Positions 1-8,122 of a stretch of DNA of 60,890 bases are shown in pieces. The translations under genes were made by a program, and so were the position numbers. Positions within the stretch are counted from its first letter, which is position 1, and each line of letters begins with the position of its first letter. Origin of the DNA: Phycisphaerae bacterium (GTDB taxonomy: Bacteria; Planctomycetota; Phycisphaerae; Phycisphaerales; SM1A02); contig JAEUIU010000087.1 in assembly GCA_016795065.1 (NCBI GenBank), positions 1-60,890 on the forward strand, written 5' to 3'. A model generated the notes under the pieces. That model did no database searches. It saw only the letters and a program-made list of their open reading frames with translations, and was not told the DNA's origin.

Positions 1-460
1 TCATGTCCAAGTGAAACCACGTCCATGCGGACCGCACCAGCGGAGCCAGCGGATCGCCGCTCTCGCACCATCGCAACGACTCGAACTCTGCCCGTAGCAG
101 GTCCTCCCGCACGGTTGTCCGCAGATTGGGACCGCCGCCCGGAACGGTGTCCAGCGGCGACCATCCGTCTTGCCCTGGGTACTCAGGGATTCTGGTCCGA
201 TTGCGCGGAACAAAGATGGCCTGGGGTTCGGGCTCGTCGGGTCGGGCACCCGCTCGTACCTCGACGTCAATCGCCCCGCCGCTCGGCACGTCACACTCCA
301 GTACCACCGCGGTCCATACGCCAAATCGCCTCAGGACGGCGAGCGAAGGAAAGGGCGTCGCGGCAGGCAACCTGATGCCCTCCTCGCCGCGACCTGGATG
401 GAGCGCGACGAGGAGACCGCTGGCCATACCGGTTTTGTTCTCGATGCGAATCGTGGACAT
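1..460 (-). CDS. Hypothetical protein, 3' end beyond the window
   Basis: An open frame starts at an ATG at 460-458 and runs without a stop off the left edge, giving at least 153 codons. The product begins MSTIRIENKTGMASGLLVAL and has alternating hydrophobic strands in its first 75 residues, suggesting a beta-rich N-terminal domain, then a more polar half with several Trp and Arg residues. I do not recognise the family. It starts 13 bases after the stop of the 150-residue gene at 474-926, so it is probably the fourth gene of the sigma factor/kinase operon. No good Shine-Dalgarno is visible, and coupled translation is likely. A shorter antisense-looking frame on the same strand (1-324) is rejected because this frame continues naturally from the operon. 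Confidence 0.6.
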   Translation of the reverse strand, partial: MSTIRIENKTGMASGLLVALHPGRGEEGIRLPAATPFPSLAVLRRFGVWTAVVLECDVPSGGAIDVEVRAGARPDEPEPQAIFVPRNRTRIPEYPGQDGWSPLDTVPGGGPNLRTTVREDLLRAEFESLRWCESGDPLAPLVRSAWTWFHLDM

Positions 461-473
461 GAGGACATCCGAT

Positions 474-926
474 TCAACTGACCGCTCGATAGTTCATTCG
501 GTAGACCAGGTATGCCGTCGCCATCACCGTTCCGCCCTTTTTGATCGGGAACGACCACCACGTTCGGCTCATCCCCGAAACCTTCTCGACCTTGCCGATG
601 ATCTGGTGAAGCGGCCCGACCGGTCGCCAGTACACCTTCGAGACAGAGGGCAATTCCGGCACTGCCGTCACGCCTATCGCTCTCGCCGCGGCGAGTTCGA
701 GGGCAAGAAACGCAAGGAGCGCGTCTGCGGCATCCTCTTCCCTGGCACCTGACCGCAGTACCGAGCCTGTATTGCACTTGCTGAGCGCAGTCGACTTGAA
801 GTCAGCGAGGACGGCAGCTCTGGCCAGTTGATCGAGTTCGGCAGGGTCGATCGAACCGATCGAGCCCGACGCAAACTCGTACACAAATTCGAAGTCCGTC
901 GCTTCAAGCACAAAGTGATACGTCAT
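474..926 (-). CDS. Hypothetical protein, 150 aa, coupled to kinase
   Basis: The start is the ATG at 926-924, which overlaps the stop of the upstream kinase gene as ATGA; this decides the start even though the open frame extends further upstream to 1382. The product begins MTYHFVLEATDFEFVYEFAS, has an acidic, Ala/Leu-rich middle and ends in a segment with several aromatic residues and a KKGG turn. There is no signal peptide, membrane span or catalytic motif I recognise. The four-base overlap implies translational coupling and a role connected with the kinase, perhaps as substrate, anchor or secreted partner; that is inference. Confidence 0.6.
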   Translation of the reverse strand: MTYHFVLEATDFEFVYEFASGSIGSIDPAELDQLARAAVLADFKSTALSKCNTGSVLRSGAREEDAADALLAFLALELAAARAIGVTAVPELPSVSKVYWRPVGPLHQIIGKVEKVSGMSRTWWSFPIKKGGTVMATAYLVYRMNYRAVS

Positions 927-3181
927 GAGGTGCCTTTTCCAAAGGAGGCCAAACGAGACAAGGGAGTGTGCACACTGCGTGCACATCGAAATCCGTGATC
1001 GACGGCGCAGGAACCCAGCGGCGCAAGTCCGATCCGGCTGAAGTCGGTGCTCTGAGGAAAGTCCCACGCACAGCGACCCTTGATCACCACCGCTCGGGAT
1101 TCGAGTAGGACGGTTCCGGTGATCTCGCGCACGTTGCCGAAGGCATGCGCCAAGCCATTCGGAAGCGCGTAGGGGTCCAACGCATCGACCGGCACCATGA
1201 AGCGGGCGAACTCGGCCGCGAGGTCCTCCGCTGTCGCCCCTTCCCGCGCCCGGAGCATGTCGATCGTCGGCTCCTGCGGCGGTGCGATCCCTTCGGGGTG
1301 CCGTGGGCGAAGGCGTTGCCCATCGGGTCCGCGTGTGGCGGCCTCCCACTCGCCGCGGGTCGGCAAGCGCTTGCCCACCCACCGGGCATACGCCTCCGCT
1401 TCCTCAAGAGAAATGCCGGTGATGGGATAGTGATCGAGTCCGGGTGTGAAGGTGAGCGAACCGTTCTCGCGCCGATCCTTCCAGAAGCGCGGCGGTGGAG
1501 AGCCCGTCTCGTCCAGGAACGCCTGGTAGGAGGCGTTCGACACCTCGCGCTGATCGATCAGAAACGCTTGCAGATCAACCGACTGAGGCTCATGAAGCGC
1601 GCCGCTCTCGTCCTTGGATCCGATCGCGTACGAGCCGCCGGGAACCTCGATCATGCCCGCCGCCGCCTCGCTCTTCCAGAGACGGGATCCGAGCAACCGG
1701 TCAGCGCCGTCGCCGCGAACAAGAGCGAGGCGTTCCGTCGGCGCGATAGCCACCACGTTCAGGTGCTCCCCGCAGTCGGCCTCGGTCACCACGAGATTGA
1801 ACTCGGAGAACGCCTCGCCCTCCGCCGCGACGACCGTCAGCCGATACTGCCCCGGTTCGAGACGCAGCGACCGCTCCAGCGAGATTGGCGTCGCCGGCCG
1901 TTCGGCCTCGAACTCGCCGCTTGTCGGGTCAGCGCTGTGGAGCCAAGCGAGCGTCCCGTTAGGTGCCGTGATCGCCACGCGCAGGAACCGACTTTCATAC
2001 AAGCTCCGCCCTTGCCAAGCAGTAGCGGCGAGGGCCGCCGTCGCTGCCAACCCAACCGTCGCCCGAGCCGTCCCCCGATGCGCGCGAATCCACTGCCGCA
2101 TCCGACGCACCCGACCAGGACGTGAGGCCAGAACGGGCGTTCCATCCAGCCACGCCCGCAAATCGGCCGCCAAGTGGCCGGCCGTGGGATAGCGATTGTC
2201 CGGATGCTTCTCGAGGGCCTTGATCGAAATCGTTTCCAGATCACGATCGATGCCGCGAACGATGCGGCGCAAGGGTGGCGGGACCTCATGGATGAGGGCA
2301 CGCAGCACCACCAGCGGATCGGCCCCGTCGAACGGGCGCCGATGGGCGAGTCCCTCGTACAGGACCACACCGAGCGAGAAGATGTCGCTGCGATGATCGA
2401 TCGGCTGTTGAGCGCGCGTCGCCTGCTCGGGGCTCATGTAGTGCATCGTGCCGCCCGCGTCGGGCAGCGACGTGCCGTCGCGAGAGGCGCCGGTCCGCAC
2501 GGCAATGCCAAAGTCGGAGAGTCGTGCCCCATGCTCGGAGTCGATCAGGATGTTCGACGGCTTCACGTCGCGGTGGATGATGCCCGCTCGACGACAACCC
2601 TCCAGGGCGTCAGCGATCGACGCGATCCATCCAACCAACCGACGGCGACAGGCCTTGGCGTCGCCTTGTCCACCGAGGGATTGAAGCTCGCCGAATTGCT
2701 CTGCCAAAGTCGTTCCATCAACGAACTCACTCACGATGAAGTGACGATTCCCGTCCTGAGAAGCCTCATAGACCCTTACGACAGAGGGATGACGCAAGGC
2801 CGCGGCCATCCTCGCCTCCTGACGGAAGCGGTCGATCATCGTCGTCACCCCCGGCATCGAGTCGGCAATCACCTTGAGGGCGACCTGACGGTCCAGCTCG
2901 TGGTCATGGGCGAGAAAGACGACACCCATGCCACCCCGTCCGAGTTGCCGCAGCAGCGTGTAGCGGCCGATGCGCTGGCCCGGTTCGAGCGGTTCCGTGG
3001 TCGGCACCTCCGGGGCCACTCCGGCAACGCGCGTCGCGAGGGCGTCGTGGTGCCTCAGAAGGGCCCTGATGCGTTCGCGAGCTCCCTCGTCGGCACACCG
3101 CTCGGCGAGCAACGCCTCCCGCTGCGACGGTGCCAAGGCGATGGCCTCGGTGAAGATGCTCTTTTCATCGTTGTCGGACAT
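923..3181 (-). CDS. Ser/Thr protein kinase with C-terminal FGE/sulfatase-modifying-like domain
   Basis: The 752-residue protein has a Hanks-type kinase domain at about 73-345: Gly loop GRGGMGVV (81-88), ATP-anchoring Lys103 in VALK, catalytic HRDVKPSN from 203 and DFG at 223-225. A single membrane span lies at about 372-390. A beta-type linker follows, then a formylglycine-generating-enzyme-like domain from about 510 (IEVPGGSYAIGS, later KRLPTRGEWEAA and FGNVREITG) to about 740. All core kinase residues are present, so activity is likely. FGE-like domains in such fusions often act in binding or maturation, and the catalytic Cys pair of true FGE was not established here. The gene lies 126 bases downstream of an ECF sigma gene and overlaps the next gene by ATGA. 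The fusion is typical of planctomycetes. Confidence 0.92.
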   Translation of the reverse strand: MSDNDEKSIFTEAIALAPSQREALLAERCADEGARERIRALLRHHDALATRVAGVAPEVPTTEPLEPGQRIGRYTLLRQLGRGGMGVVFLAHDHELDRQVALKVIADSMPGVTTMIDRFRQEARMAAALRHPSVVRVYEASQDGNRHFIVSEFVDGTTLAEQFGELQSLGGQGDAKACRRRLVGWIASIADALEGCRRAGIIHRDVKPSNILIDSEHGARLSDFGIAVRTGASRDGTSLPDAGGTMHYMSPEQATRAQQPIDHRSDIFSLGVVLYEGLAHRRPFDGADPLVVLRALIHEVPPPLRRIVRGIDRDLETISIKALEKHPDNRYPTAGHLAADLRAWLDGTPVLASRPGRVRRMRQWIRAHRGTARATVGLAATAALAATAWQGRSLYESRFLRVAITAPNGTLAWLHSADPTSGEFEAERPATPISLERSLRLEPGQYRLTVVAAEGEAFSEFNLVVTEADCGEHLNVVAIAPTERLALVRGDGADRLLGSRLWKSEAAAGMIEVPGGSYAIGSKDESGALHEPQSVDLQAFLIDQREVSNASYQAFLDETGSPPPRFWKDRRENGSLTFTPGLDHYPITGISLEEAEAYARWVGKRLPTRGEWEAATRGPDGQRLRPRHPEGIAPPQEPTIDMLRAREGATAEDLAAEFARFMVPVDALDPYALPNGLAHAFGNVREITGTVLLESRAVVIKGRCAWDFPQSTDFSRIGLAPLGSCAVDHGFRCARSVHTPLSRLASFGKGTS

Positions 3182-3307
3182 GGGAGCGGGGCGGGTCGCT
3201 CGGCACGAGGGATTCGTCGCCGACTAACCGCAGAATGATCGAAGTGCGATCGGGACAAATGATCGAAACGTCCAAAATCGCCCGTTGCATTCGCGCGGGC
3301 AAGGCCG

Positions 3308-3889
3308 TCAGTTGCCGCCCTCCAGTCGCCGAGCCAACCATGCCCGGCCGTACTTCCAGTTTCGGTCCGCCTCCGAACGCGTCAGCCCGAGCAGGCCCGC
3401 GGACTCCTCAAGAGATCGACCGCCGAAGACGCGAAGGTCGATCATGTCGGCGGCCTGGGCATCGGCCTGCCGAAGCTCGTCCAGTGCCTCCTGGATCGCC
3501 AGGACGTCGATGCGAAGAGGCAATCCGTCTGCTTCGAAGTCGATCAGCTCGACGCGCGTGGCATCGCCGCCTCGCCGTTGGGCGCAGTCGTGGCGGATCG
3601 AATCCACCAAGGCGTCGCGCATCGCTCGAGCGAAGATGGCGAAGAAGTGACCTCGATCGCGGGCGCCGAGTGCGTCGCGATTCGTCAAGCGGATGAAGGC
3701 GTCATGAACCAGCGCGGTTCCGTTGAGCGAACGGCTCGAAGAGCGTCGAATGCGGTCGGCCGCGAGGCGACGAAGATCCTCGTAGACGTGATCAAAGAGC
3801 TGGCCGAGCGCACCAGGCTGTTCCGCGCGCACGAGCCCAAGGAGATGCGTCACCGTACCCTCGCCGCCCGAATCGGATTCATTGTCCAT
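3308..3889 (-). CDS. ECF-type RNA polymerase sigma factor
   Basis: The 193-residue product begins MDNESDSGGEGTVTHLLGLV and matches the planctomycete ECF sigma-70 group. A region-2 segment at about 25-95 contains LFDHVYEDLRRLAADRIRR and the stretch around HDAFIRLTN. A region-4 helix-turn-helix at about 140-190 contains MIDLRVFGGRSLEESAGLLG and ends in the WKYGRAWLARRL helix. The open frame extends upstream to 4324, but that part has no sigma character, so the ATG at 3889 is preferred. No Shine-Dalgarno is seen; a -10-like hexamer lies nine bases upstream, so the mRNA may be almost leaderless. It precedes the kinase gene and probably forms an operon with it; ECF sigma/kinase pairs are common in planctomycetes and kinase control of the sigma factor is plausible. 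Confidence 0.88.
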   Translation of the reverse strand: MDNESDSGGEGTVTHLLGLVRAEQPGALGQLFDHVYEDLRRLAADRIRRSSSRSLNGTALVHDAFIRLTNRDALGARDRGHFFAIFARAMRDALVDSIRHDCAQRRGGDATRVELIDFEADGLPLRIDVLAIQEALDELRQADAQAADMIDLRVFGGRSLEESAGLLGLTRSEADRNWKYGRAWLARRLEGGN

Positions 3890-3898
3890 GAATGCAAC

Positions 3899-3904
3899 AG
3901 TATC
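3899..3904 (-). promoter_or_regulatory. Putative -10 element of the sigma factor gene
   Basis: The minus strand reads GATACT nine bases before the ATG of the ECF sigma gene. A weak -35-like TTGGCT lies about 18 bases further upstream. Transcription starting seven bases after the hexamer would begin within about three bases of the start codon, which fits the absence of a Shine-Dalgarno. Confidence 0.3.
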
Positions 3905-4100
3905 AAGCGGGCGAGCGATCGGAGCCAATCGTTTCGGAGGCAAGCCGATGCAGGGAATGGATAGTACCGATGAGCATTCTCGGAAGAACCACCATGTGCA
4001 GATCGCATCTTCCCTGTCCGAAGGATGCGTTCGGCCGCACTTCCGGCTGTAGGGTGACCCCACGAGGCCGGTGGGTCCGCTACTCTCCACCCTCAGGCCC

Positions 4101-5057
4101 ATGAGCGCCCGGATGCCAAACGATCCCCTACCGCCCAATTCGCCGCCCCCGGCGACGCCCCGTGGCGAGCCAGCCAGCCAACGCAGCCTTCGTGCGGTTG
4201 CGATCGGGATCGTTGTCAACGCGTGTTTGGCCGCCATCAAGGCGATTGCTGGCGTCCTCGGCAATTCGGCGGCGCTCTTGGCCGACGCGATCGAGTCGAC
4301 GAGCGACATCTTCACCTCGCTCATCGTCTGGGCCGGGCTCCGGATGGCCGAGCGGCCGGCCGACGAGAACCACCCCTACGGCCACGGAAAGTACGAGCCG
4401 TTGGCGGCCATCGTTGTATCGATCGTCCTCTTCGGTGCCGCCATCGTCATCACGCTGGAGGCCGTCCGCCAGATCATTACCCCGCATCACTCGCCGGCCC
4501 CCTTCACGCTCGTGGTCCTGGTGGTGGTCATCGTCGCGAAGGAGCTGCTCTTTCGGGCCGTCCTCAAGGCAGGCAAGGATGCCGAGAGCCTTGCCATCAC
4601 CAGCGACGCCTGGCATCACCGAAGTGACGCCATCACCTCGGCTGCCGCATTCGTTGGAATCCTGATTGCCCTGATCGGGGGCGAGGGATATGAACGGTCC
4701 GATGACATCGCCGCCATCGTCGCCGCGGCGATCATCGCCTTCAATGCCATCCATCTCGCCCGGCCCGCCGTGGCCGAACTGTTAGACACCGCCCCCGCCA
4801 AGGACTTCGAGGAGCGCACCCTCGCCGCCGCCATGGCCGAGCCCGGCGTCATCGACGCCCACAAGTGCCGGGTCCGGAAGATCGGGTTCGACTTCTTCGT
4901 TGACTTGCACGTCCACGTCGACGCTTCGATGAACGTGCGAGAAAGCCATGCCCTCGCTCACCGCGTCAAGGACCGGATTCGCTCCGGCGACACGAGAATC
5001 CGGGACGTCCTGATTCACGTCGAGCCGGCCGAAACGGCGCCTATCCCACCAGCGTGA
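4101..5057 (+). CDS. Cation diffusion facilitator (CDF) family metal transporter
   Basis: The 318-residue membrane protein exports divalent cations (Zn, Fe, Mn or Co) in exchange for protons. CDF hallmarks are clear: LLADAIESTSD with Asp62 and Asp69 in the second membrane helix, HPYGHGKYEP after it, and the HxxxD site His172/Asp176 in a later helix. About six membrane spans lie between residues 30 and 220, and the C-terminal cytoplasmic dimerisation domain (HVHVDASMNV and following) is complete. The start chosen is ATG 4101; an in-frame upstream ATG at 4071 and an internal one at 4113 are alternatives. The last 17 bases overlap the 3' end of the convergent gene 5041-5517. Metal specificity cannot be read from the sequence. 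Confidence 0.93.
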   Translation: MSARMPNDPLPPNSPPPATPRGEPASQRSLRAVAIGIVVNACLAAIKAIAGVLGNSAALLADAIESTSDIFTSLIVWAGLRMAERPADENHPYGHGKYEPLAAIVVSIVLFGAAIVITLEAVRQIITPHHSPAPFTLVVLVVVIVAKELLFRAVLKAGKDAESLAITSDAWHHRSDAITSAAAFVGILIALIGGEGYERSDDIAAIVAAAIIAFNAIHLARPAVAELLDTAPAKDFEERTLAAAMAEPGVIDAHKCRVRKIGFDFFVDLHVHVDASMNVRESHALAHRVKDRIRSGDTRIRDVLIHVEPAETAPIPPA

Positions 5058-5517
5058 TCCGTCCGCCGAACGGCCAGGCGATCATCACCATCGGCCAGCC
5101 GCTCGCCCGTCGGGCGAAGGCAATGCGAATGCCCCTGCGGCGCCGAATGCCTCCCGTCCCGCAGCGCACGCCCAATCGGGCGCGGAGTGCCTCAAGTCGA
5201 ATCACGTCGGGGGCCTCATCATGGGCGATGAGCCACTCCGCGAACGCCATGCCGTCGCCAAGCGGACCGCCCGGCGGAGCCGAAGGCCGCCTGGCGACGT
5301 ACCGGGAGAAGAGGCCATCGAACCGTTCTCCTAACGTGGCGCCGGTCACTGGCCAGGATTTCCGCAGGGCCTGACTCCGCTTGCGAAGGAGCCTCTCGGC
5401 GGCGAGCCGCACACGTTCGACGTGGAAACCCGGAGGCGGCGGGACCTGGCGAATGAGCGATTCCACCAGCCTGGTCTGCTCGACAGCGAGCCGGGCACGG
5501 GCCTCATCGGTTGGCAT
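5041..5517 (-). CDS. Small partner protein of the MNIO (DUF692) enzyme
   Basis: This 158-residue protein has a helical N-terminal part: Glu/Arg-rich residues, then PPGFHVERVRLAAERLLRKR, RKSWP, and an LGERFDGLFSRYVARRP segment, followed by GDGMAFAEWL. It ends in a basic beta-type tail. From memory this layout resembles the short protein found beside DUF692 proteins in actinobacteria (SCO6045-like) and plays the positional role of the BufC/DUF2063 partners of other MNIOs, which recruit the precursor peptide. It starts inside the 3' end of the MNIO gene (14-base overlap), so the two are translationally coupled. Its 3' end overlaps the convergent CDF gene by 17 bases. Function is inferred from context. 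Confidence 0.72.
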   Translation of the reverse strand: MPTDEARARLAVEQTRLVESLIRQVPPPPGFHVERVRLAAERLLRKRSQALRKSWPVTGATLGERFDGLFSRYVARRPSAPPGGPLGDGMAFAEWLIAHDEAPDVIRLEALRARLGVRCGTGGIRRRRGIRIAFARRASGWPMVMIAWPFGGRITLVG

Positions 5518-6397
5518 CGCGATGCTCCCGGTCCGTACGTCCTCGCTCGATCGCCCGCTGAATGCGGCCCAACTCTTCGCTCATGTCAGCATCGGGGCCG
5601 AAGCAATCGTCGTGCTCCCAGAGGATGCCCGGGACCTCGACGCGCCGACAGAGTTCGCTCAGGAGGTCCAGCACCGGCGGCTGGATCGGGTGGACGTGCG
5701 TGTCGTGATAGACGCCGTGATGCTCCGAGCCGCCTGCGACGTGGACGTAGGCGATTCGCTCCAGCGGCATCCGGTCGAGATAGCCCGCGGCGTTGAAGCC
5801 ATGATTCACGGCATTGGCGTGGACATTGGCGATGTCCAGAAGGAGCAAGGCCCCGGTGCGCTCCAGCAATTCCCCGATGAACGCCGGCTCGTCCATCTCG
5901 GCGTCCGGCGGCTCGAAGAGCGTAGCGATGTTCTCAAGCGCCAGCGGCACCGGAAGCCTTGCTTGGGCATCGCGCACATTCTCGACGAGAATCTCAAGCG
6001 CCTCGCGCGTGCGCGGCACGGGCAGCAAGTGCCCCGATTCGAGACCGTCGCTACGCACGAAGGCGATGTGCTCGCTGACCAGCGGAGCGCCCAAGCGCTG
6101 CGCGACCCGGGCCAAGCGGTCGAGACGCTTCGGGTCGGGGCGTTCGGCCCCGCCGAGTGAGAGCGTGACGCCGTGCGGTATCGCCACGAGACCGCGCTCG
6201 ACCAGCCGTCGAATGGGCGGTGACAGAGGCGCATCGGGATCGATGTCCTCGGCCATCACCTCAAGAAAGCCGAGGTCATCGCGACGGTCGATGAAGAGGG
6301 CGATGTCCCGGCGCCAACCGATGCCCAGGCCCAACGACCATGGTCCGGGCACGTTGAATTCGTGCGGCACCGGACGCTCGGGGCGAGAGCGGCTCAT
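5504..6397 (-). CDS. DUF692 / multinuclear non-haem iron oxidative enzyme (MNIO)
   Basis: The 297-residue protein matches the DUF692 TIM-barrel family (MbnB, TglH and BufB relatives), which use two or three iron ions to oxidise cysteine residues in peptide substrates. Probable ligand motifs run in order: GIGWRRD near the N-terminus, FLEVMAED, IPHG, LVSEHIAF, LALENI, LLLDIANVHANA, YVHVAGG, DTHVHPI and ILWEHDD. The start ATG at 6397 overlaps the stop of the upstream membrane-protein gene as ATGA; the open frame begins earlier, but the coupling decides the start. The neighbours are a TIGR04222-type protein with a Gly/Cys tail and a small partner. The likely role is modification of the Cys residues in that tail, which is inference. 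Confidence 0.9.
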   Translation of the reverse strand: MSRSRPERPVPHEFNVPGPWSLGLGIGWRRDIALFIDRRDDLGFLEVMAEDIDPDAPLSPPIRRLVERGLVAIPHGVTLSLGGAERPDPKRLDRLARVAQRLGAPLVSEHIAFVRSDGLESGHLLPVPRTREALEILVENVRDAQARLPVPLALENIATLFEPPDAEMDEPAFIGELLERTGALLLLDIANVHANAVNHGFNAAGYLDRMPLERIAYVHVAGGSEHHGVYHDTHVHPIQPPVLDLLSELCRRVEVPGILWEHDDCFGPDADMSEELGRIQRAIERGRTDREHRDANR

Positions 6398-7317
6398 CCG
6401 CCGCACCCTCCACAGCCGCCGCCACCTCCACCGCCACCACACCCGCTGCTTCCGCAGCCCGATCCGCTTCCCCCGTCACTTGTCACCTGAGGCTTCGGCG
6501 GCAACGTGGCAGCAGCCGCCTCCGAGAACGCCGATCCCTGAAGGACTGTGGTCCCATAGAGCGAAACCGCCAGGGCCAGATCGTCGGCGGCGAGGCGCGA
6601 CGCATCCGCCGAGGCGCTCGACCTTAGCGACAGCATGGCGCTTCGACGCGACGCGAGATGGCGCCAACCACGCACGGTGCGACCTTGCCCGGCTGCCGCA
6701 AAGATCACCGCGAGGAGGACAACGAGGAGCACCTCGCCGACGAGGAACCCGACCGGCCGGTCGCGATTGACGCCGACCCCGATCTTGGCGATACCGAGCA
6801 CCACAGCCGCGCCCATCGGCAACAGCCCGATGGCAACACTGAGGAACCGGCGAAACGACCCGAGCAGGAGGCCGTGACGCACTAACGTTTCGATCACCTC
6901 ATCAAGCTCGCTTCGCGAGGCCTCGATCGCAGCCTCGATCGTGAAGCTTTGCTCCTCGGGCAGTCGGCGATGGACGCGATCGAGATACTCGAGCATGCGT
7001 CGGTCACCCACCGAGCCGCGGCCAGGAGCGGGGCCGCGCTTCCAGTGGCGATCGTGGTCGAGGACGACGTGGCCACCTCGCATCAGGGCCATCAGGACCG
7101 CGGTCATGATTCCCCGGCCTCGGCCTTCAAGGCCCGCGACCTCGTGCGGGGAAAGCTCGCCCATCCGAGGATCGAACGCACCGAACGGCCCCGACGCAAC
7201 CATTCGCAGCCCGATGCCGACGATGATCGACGCCACCGCGATCAGGGCGAATACACCCAGGAACTGGGGCCCGGGCAGGTTGAGAAGCTCGTTGAGGATG
7301 CCTTGCATGGAGTTCAT
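6394..7317 (-). CDS. TIGR04222-type membrane protein with Gly/Cys-rich C-terminal tail
   Basis: The 307-residue protein has a membrane span near residues 14-36, a soluble middle with LSPHEVAGLEGRGRGIMTAV and a winged-helix-like segment (SRSELDEVIETLVRHGLLLG), and two more spans at about 160-185 and 190-212. Residues 280-307 form a low-complexity tail of Gly and Ser with Cys288, Cys293, Cys302 and Cys305. From memory this is the TIGR04222 architecture, often found near DUF692. The tail could be a RiPP-like substrate core carried on a membrane protein. The start ATG overlaps the stop of the upstream gene as ATGA, and its own stop overlaps the MNIO start the same way. Confidence 0.82.
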   Translation of the reverse strand: MNSMQGILNELLNLPGPQFLGVFALIAVASIIVGIGLRMVASGPFGAFDPRMGELSPHEVAGLEGRGRGIMTAVLMALMRGGHVVLDHDRHWKRGPAPGRGSVGDRRMLEYLDRVHRRLPEEQSFTIEAAIEASRSELDEVIETLVRHGLLLGSFRRFLSVAIGLLPMGAAVVLGIAKIGVGVNRDRPVGFLVGEVLLVVLLAVIFAAAGQGRTVRGWRHLASRRSAMLSLRSSASADASRLAADDLALAVSLYGTTVLQGSAFSEAAAATLPPKPQVTSDGGSGSGCGSSGCGGGGGGGGCGGCGG

Positions 7318-8078
7318 CCACCTCGCCCGGCAGCGGCCGCTGCCGCGCCGATCGCTTTCAGGACATCCATGGCGAGCTCGTCCAGGGGTCGACCGCTCCC
7401 CTCGCCGTTGCGAAGGCGAGCGAGTTCGTCGAGGACCTTGGCATCGAGTCCGTACCGCCCCGCTGCCTGGGCGAAGATGACGGCGGTCCGATCGTCGTCG
7501 GGACGTTCGAATCCGTCGACGGCGAGGAGCGATGCGAGCTCGACCGCGAACGGGCGGGCCAGGGACGCGAGGCACTCCCGTGTTTCCTCGTCGTCACCGA
7601 GCACGGAAACGAGTCGACGACGGGTCCGCAACTCGAGGTTGCGAAACTCCTGTTCGACCCGCAATCGGGCATTCGTGAGCGGAACGGCAAGCCGCCCGAG
7701 GATGGCGTCGTCACCGGCAATGGTGATGTGCCGTGCGGCGATATCCAGGAACTTGACCGGGAAGACCAGAGCCACGCGGGACAGCTCATCGCCCGTGACA
7801 AACATCGGCTCGAGCCAGAGGCTACTGGGGGCGTTCTCCATCGGGTCGCGCAGTGCGGCAAGTGCCGCATGATCGGCGGCGGCGAGAATCACCAGCACAT
7901 TGATGTCGCTGCGCCCCTCCACATAGCGACCGCGGGCAACGCCGCCATAGACCGCGATGGCCCGAACCACTCCAGTGGCCATGAGCTCGCCGGCGACGCG
8001 AGCCAGTTTCTCCTGAACCTCCTCCGGCATCGCCAACGTCTTCACCGCCGCTGAGATCGTGTCGCTTTGCGTAGCCAT
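7314..8078 (-). CDS. Nucleotidyltransferase-fold protein heading the MNIO cassette
   Basis: The 254-residue soluble protein carries the N-terminal signature of the minimal nucleotidyltransferase (DNA polymerase beta-like) fold: YGGVARGRYVEGRSDINVLV at about 44-63, corresponding to GSxARG...SDxDLxV. The second acidic position is Asn (SDIN), so one metal ligand of classical enzymes may be missing. The C-terminal half is helical with a basic segment (RNLELRTRRRLVSVLG). A good Shine-Dalgarno, GAGGAG, lies five bases before the ATG at 8078. It is the first gene of a four-gene coupled operon, so the cassette promoter probably lies in the 44 bases between it and the divergent GNAT gene. Its role is unknown; it may modify or regulate a cassette component. 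Confidence 0.75.
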   Translation of the reverse strand: MATQSDTISAAVKTLAMPEEVQEKLARVAGELMATGVVRAIAVYGGVARGRYVEGRSDINVLVILAAADHAALAALRDPMENAPSSLWLEPMFVTGDELSRVALVFPVKFLDIAARHITIAGDDAILGRLAVPLTNARLRVEQEFRNLELRTRRRLVSVLGDDEETRECLASLARPFAVELASLLAVDGFERPDDDRTAVIFAQAAGRYGLDAKVLDELARLRNGEGSGRPLDELAMDVLKAIGAAAAAAGRGG

Positions 8079-8122
8079 CGATTCTCCTCGATTGGGGCTG
8101 CCTGATCGTACCCCGAGACGCG

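Noticed and set aside
927..1382. Upstream extension of the 150-residue gene inside the kinase gene
   Set aside because: The added residues are shadow sequence of the kinase; the ATGA overlap defines the start.
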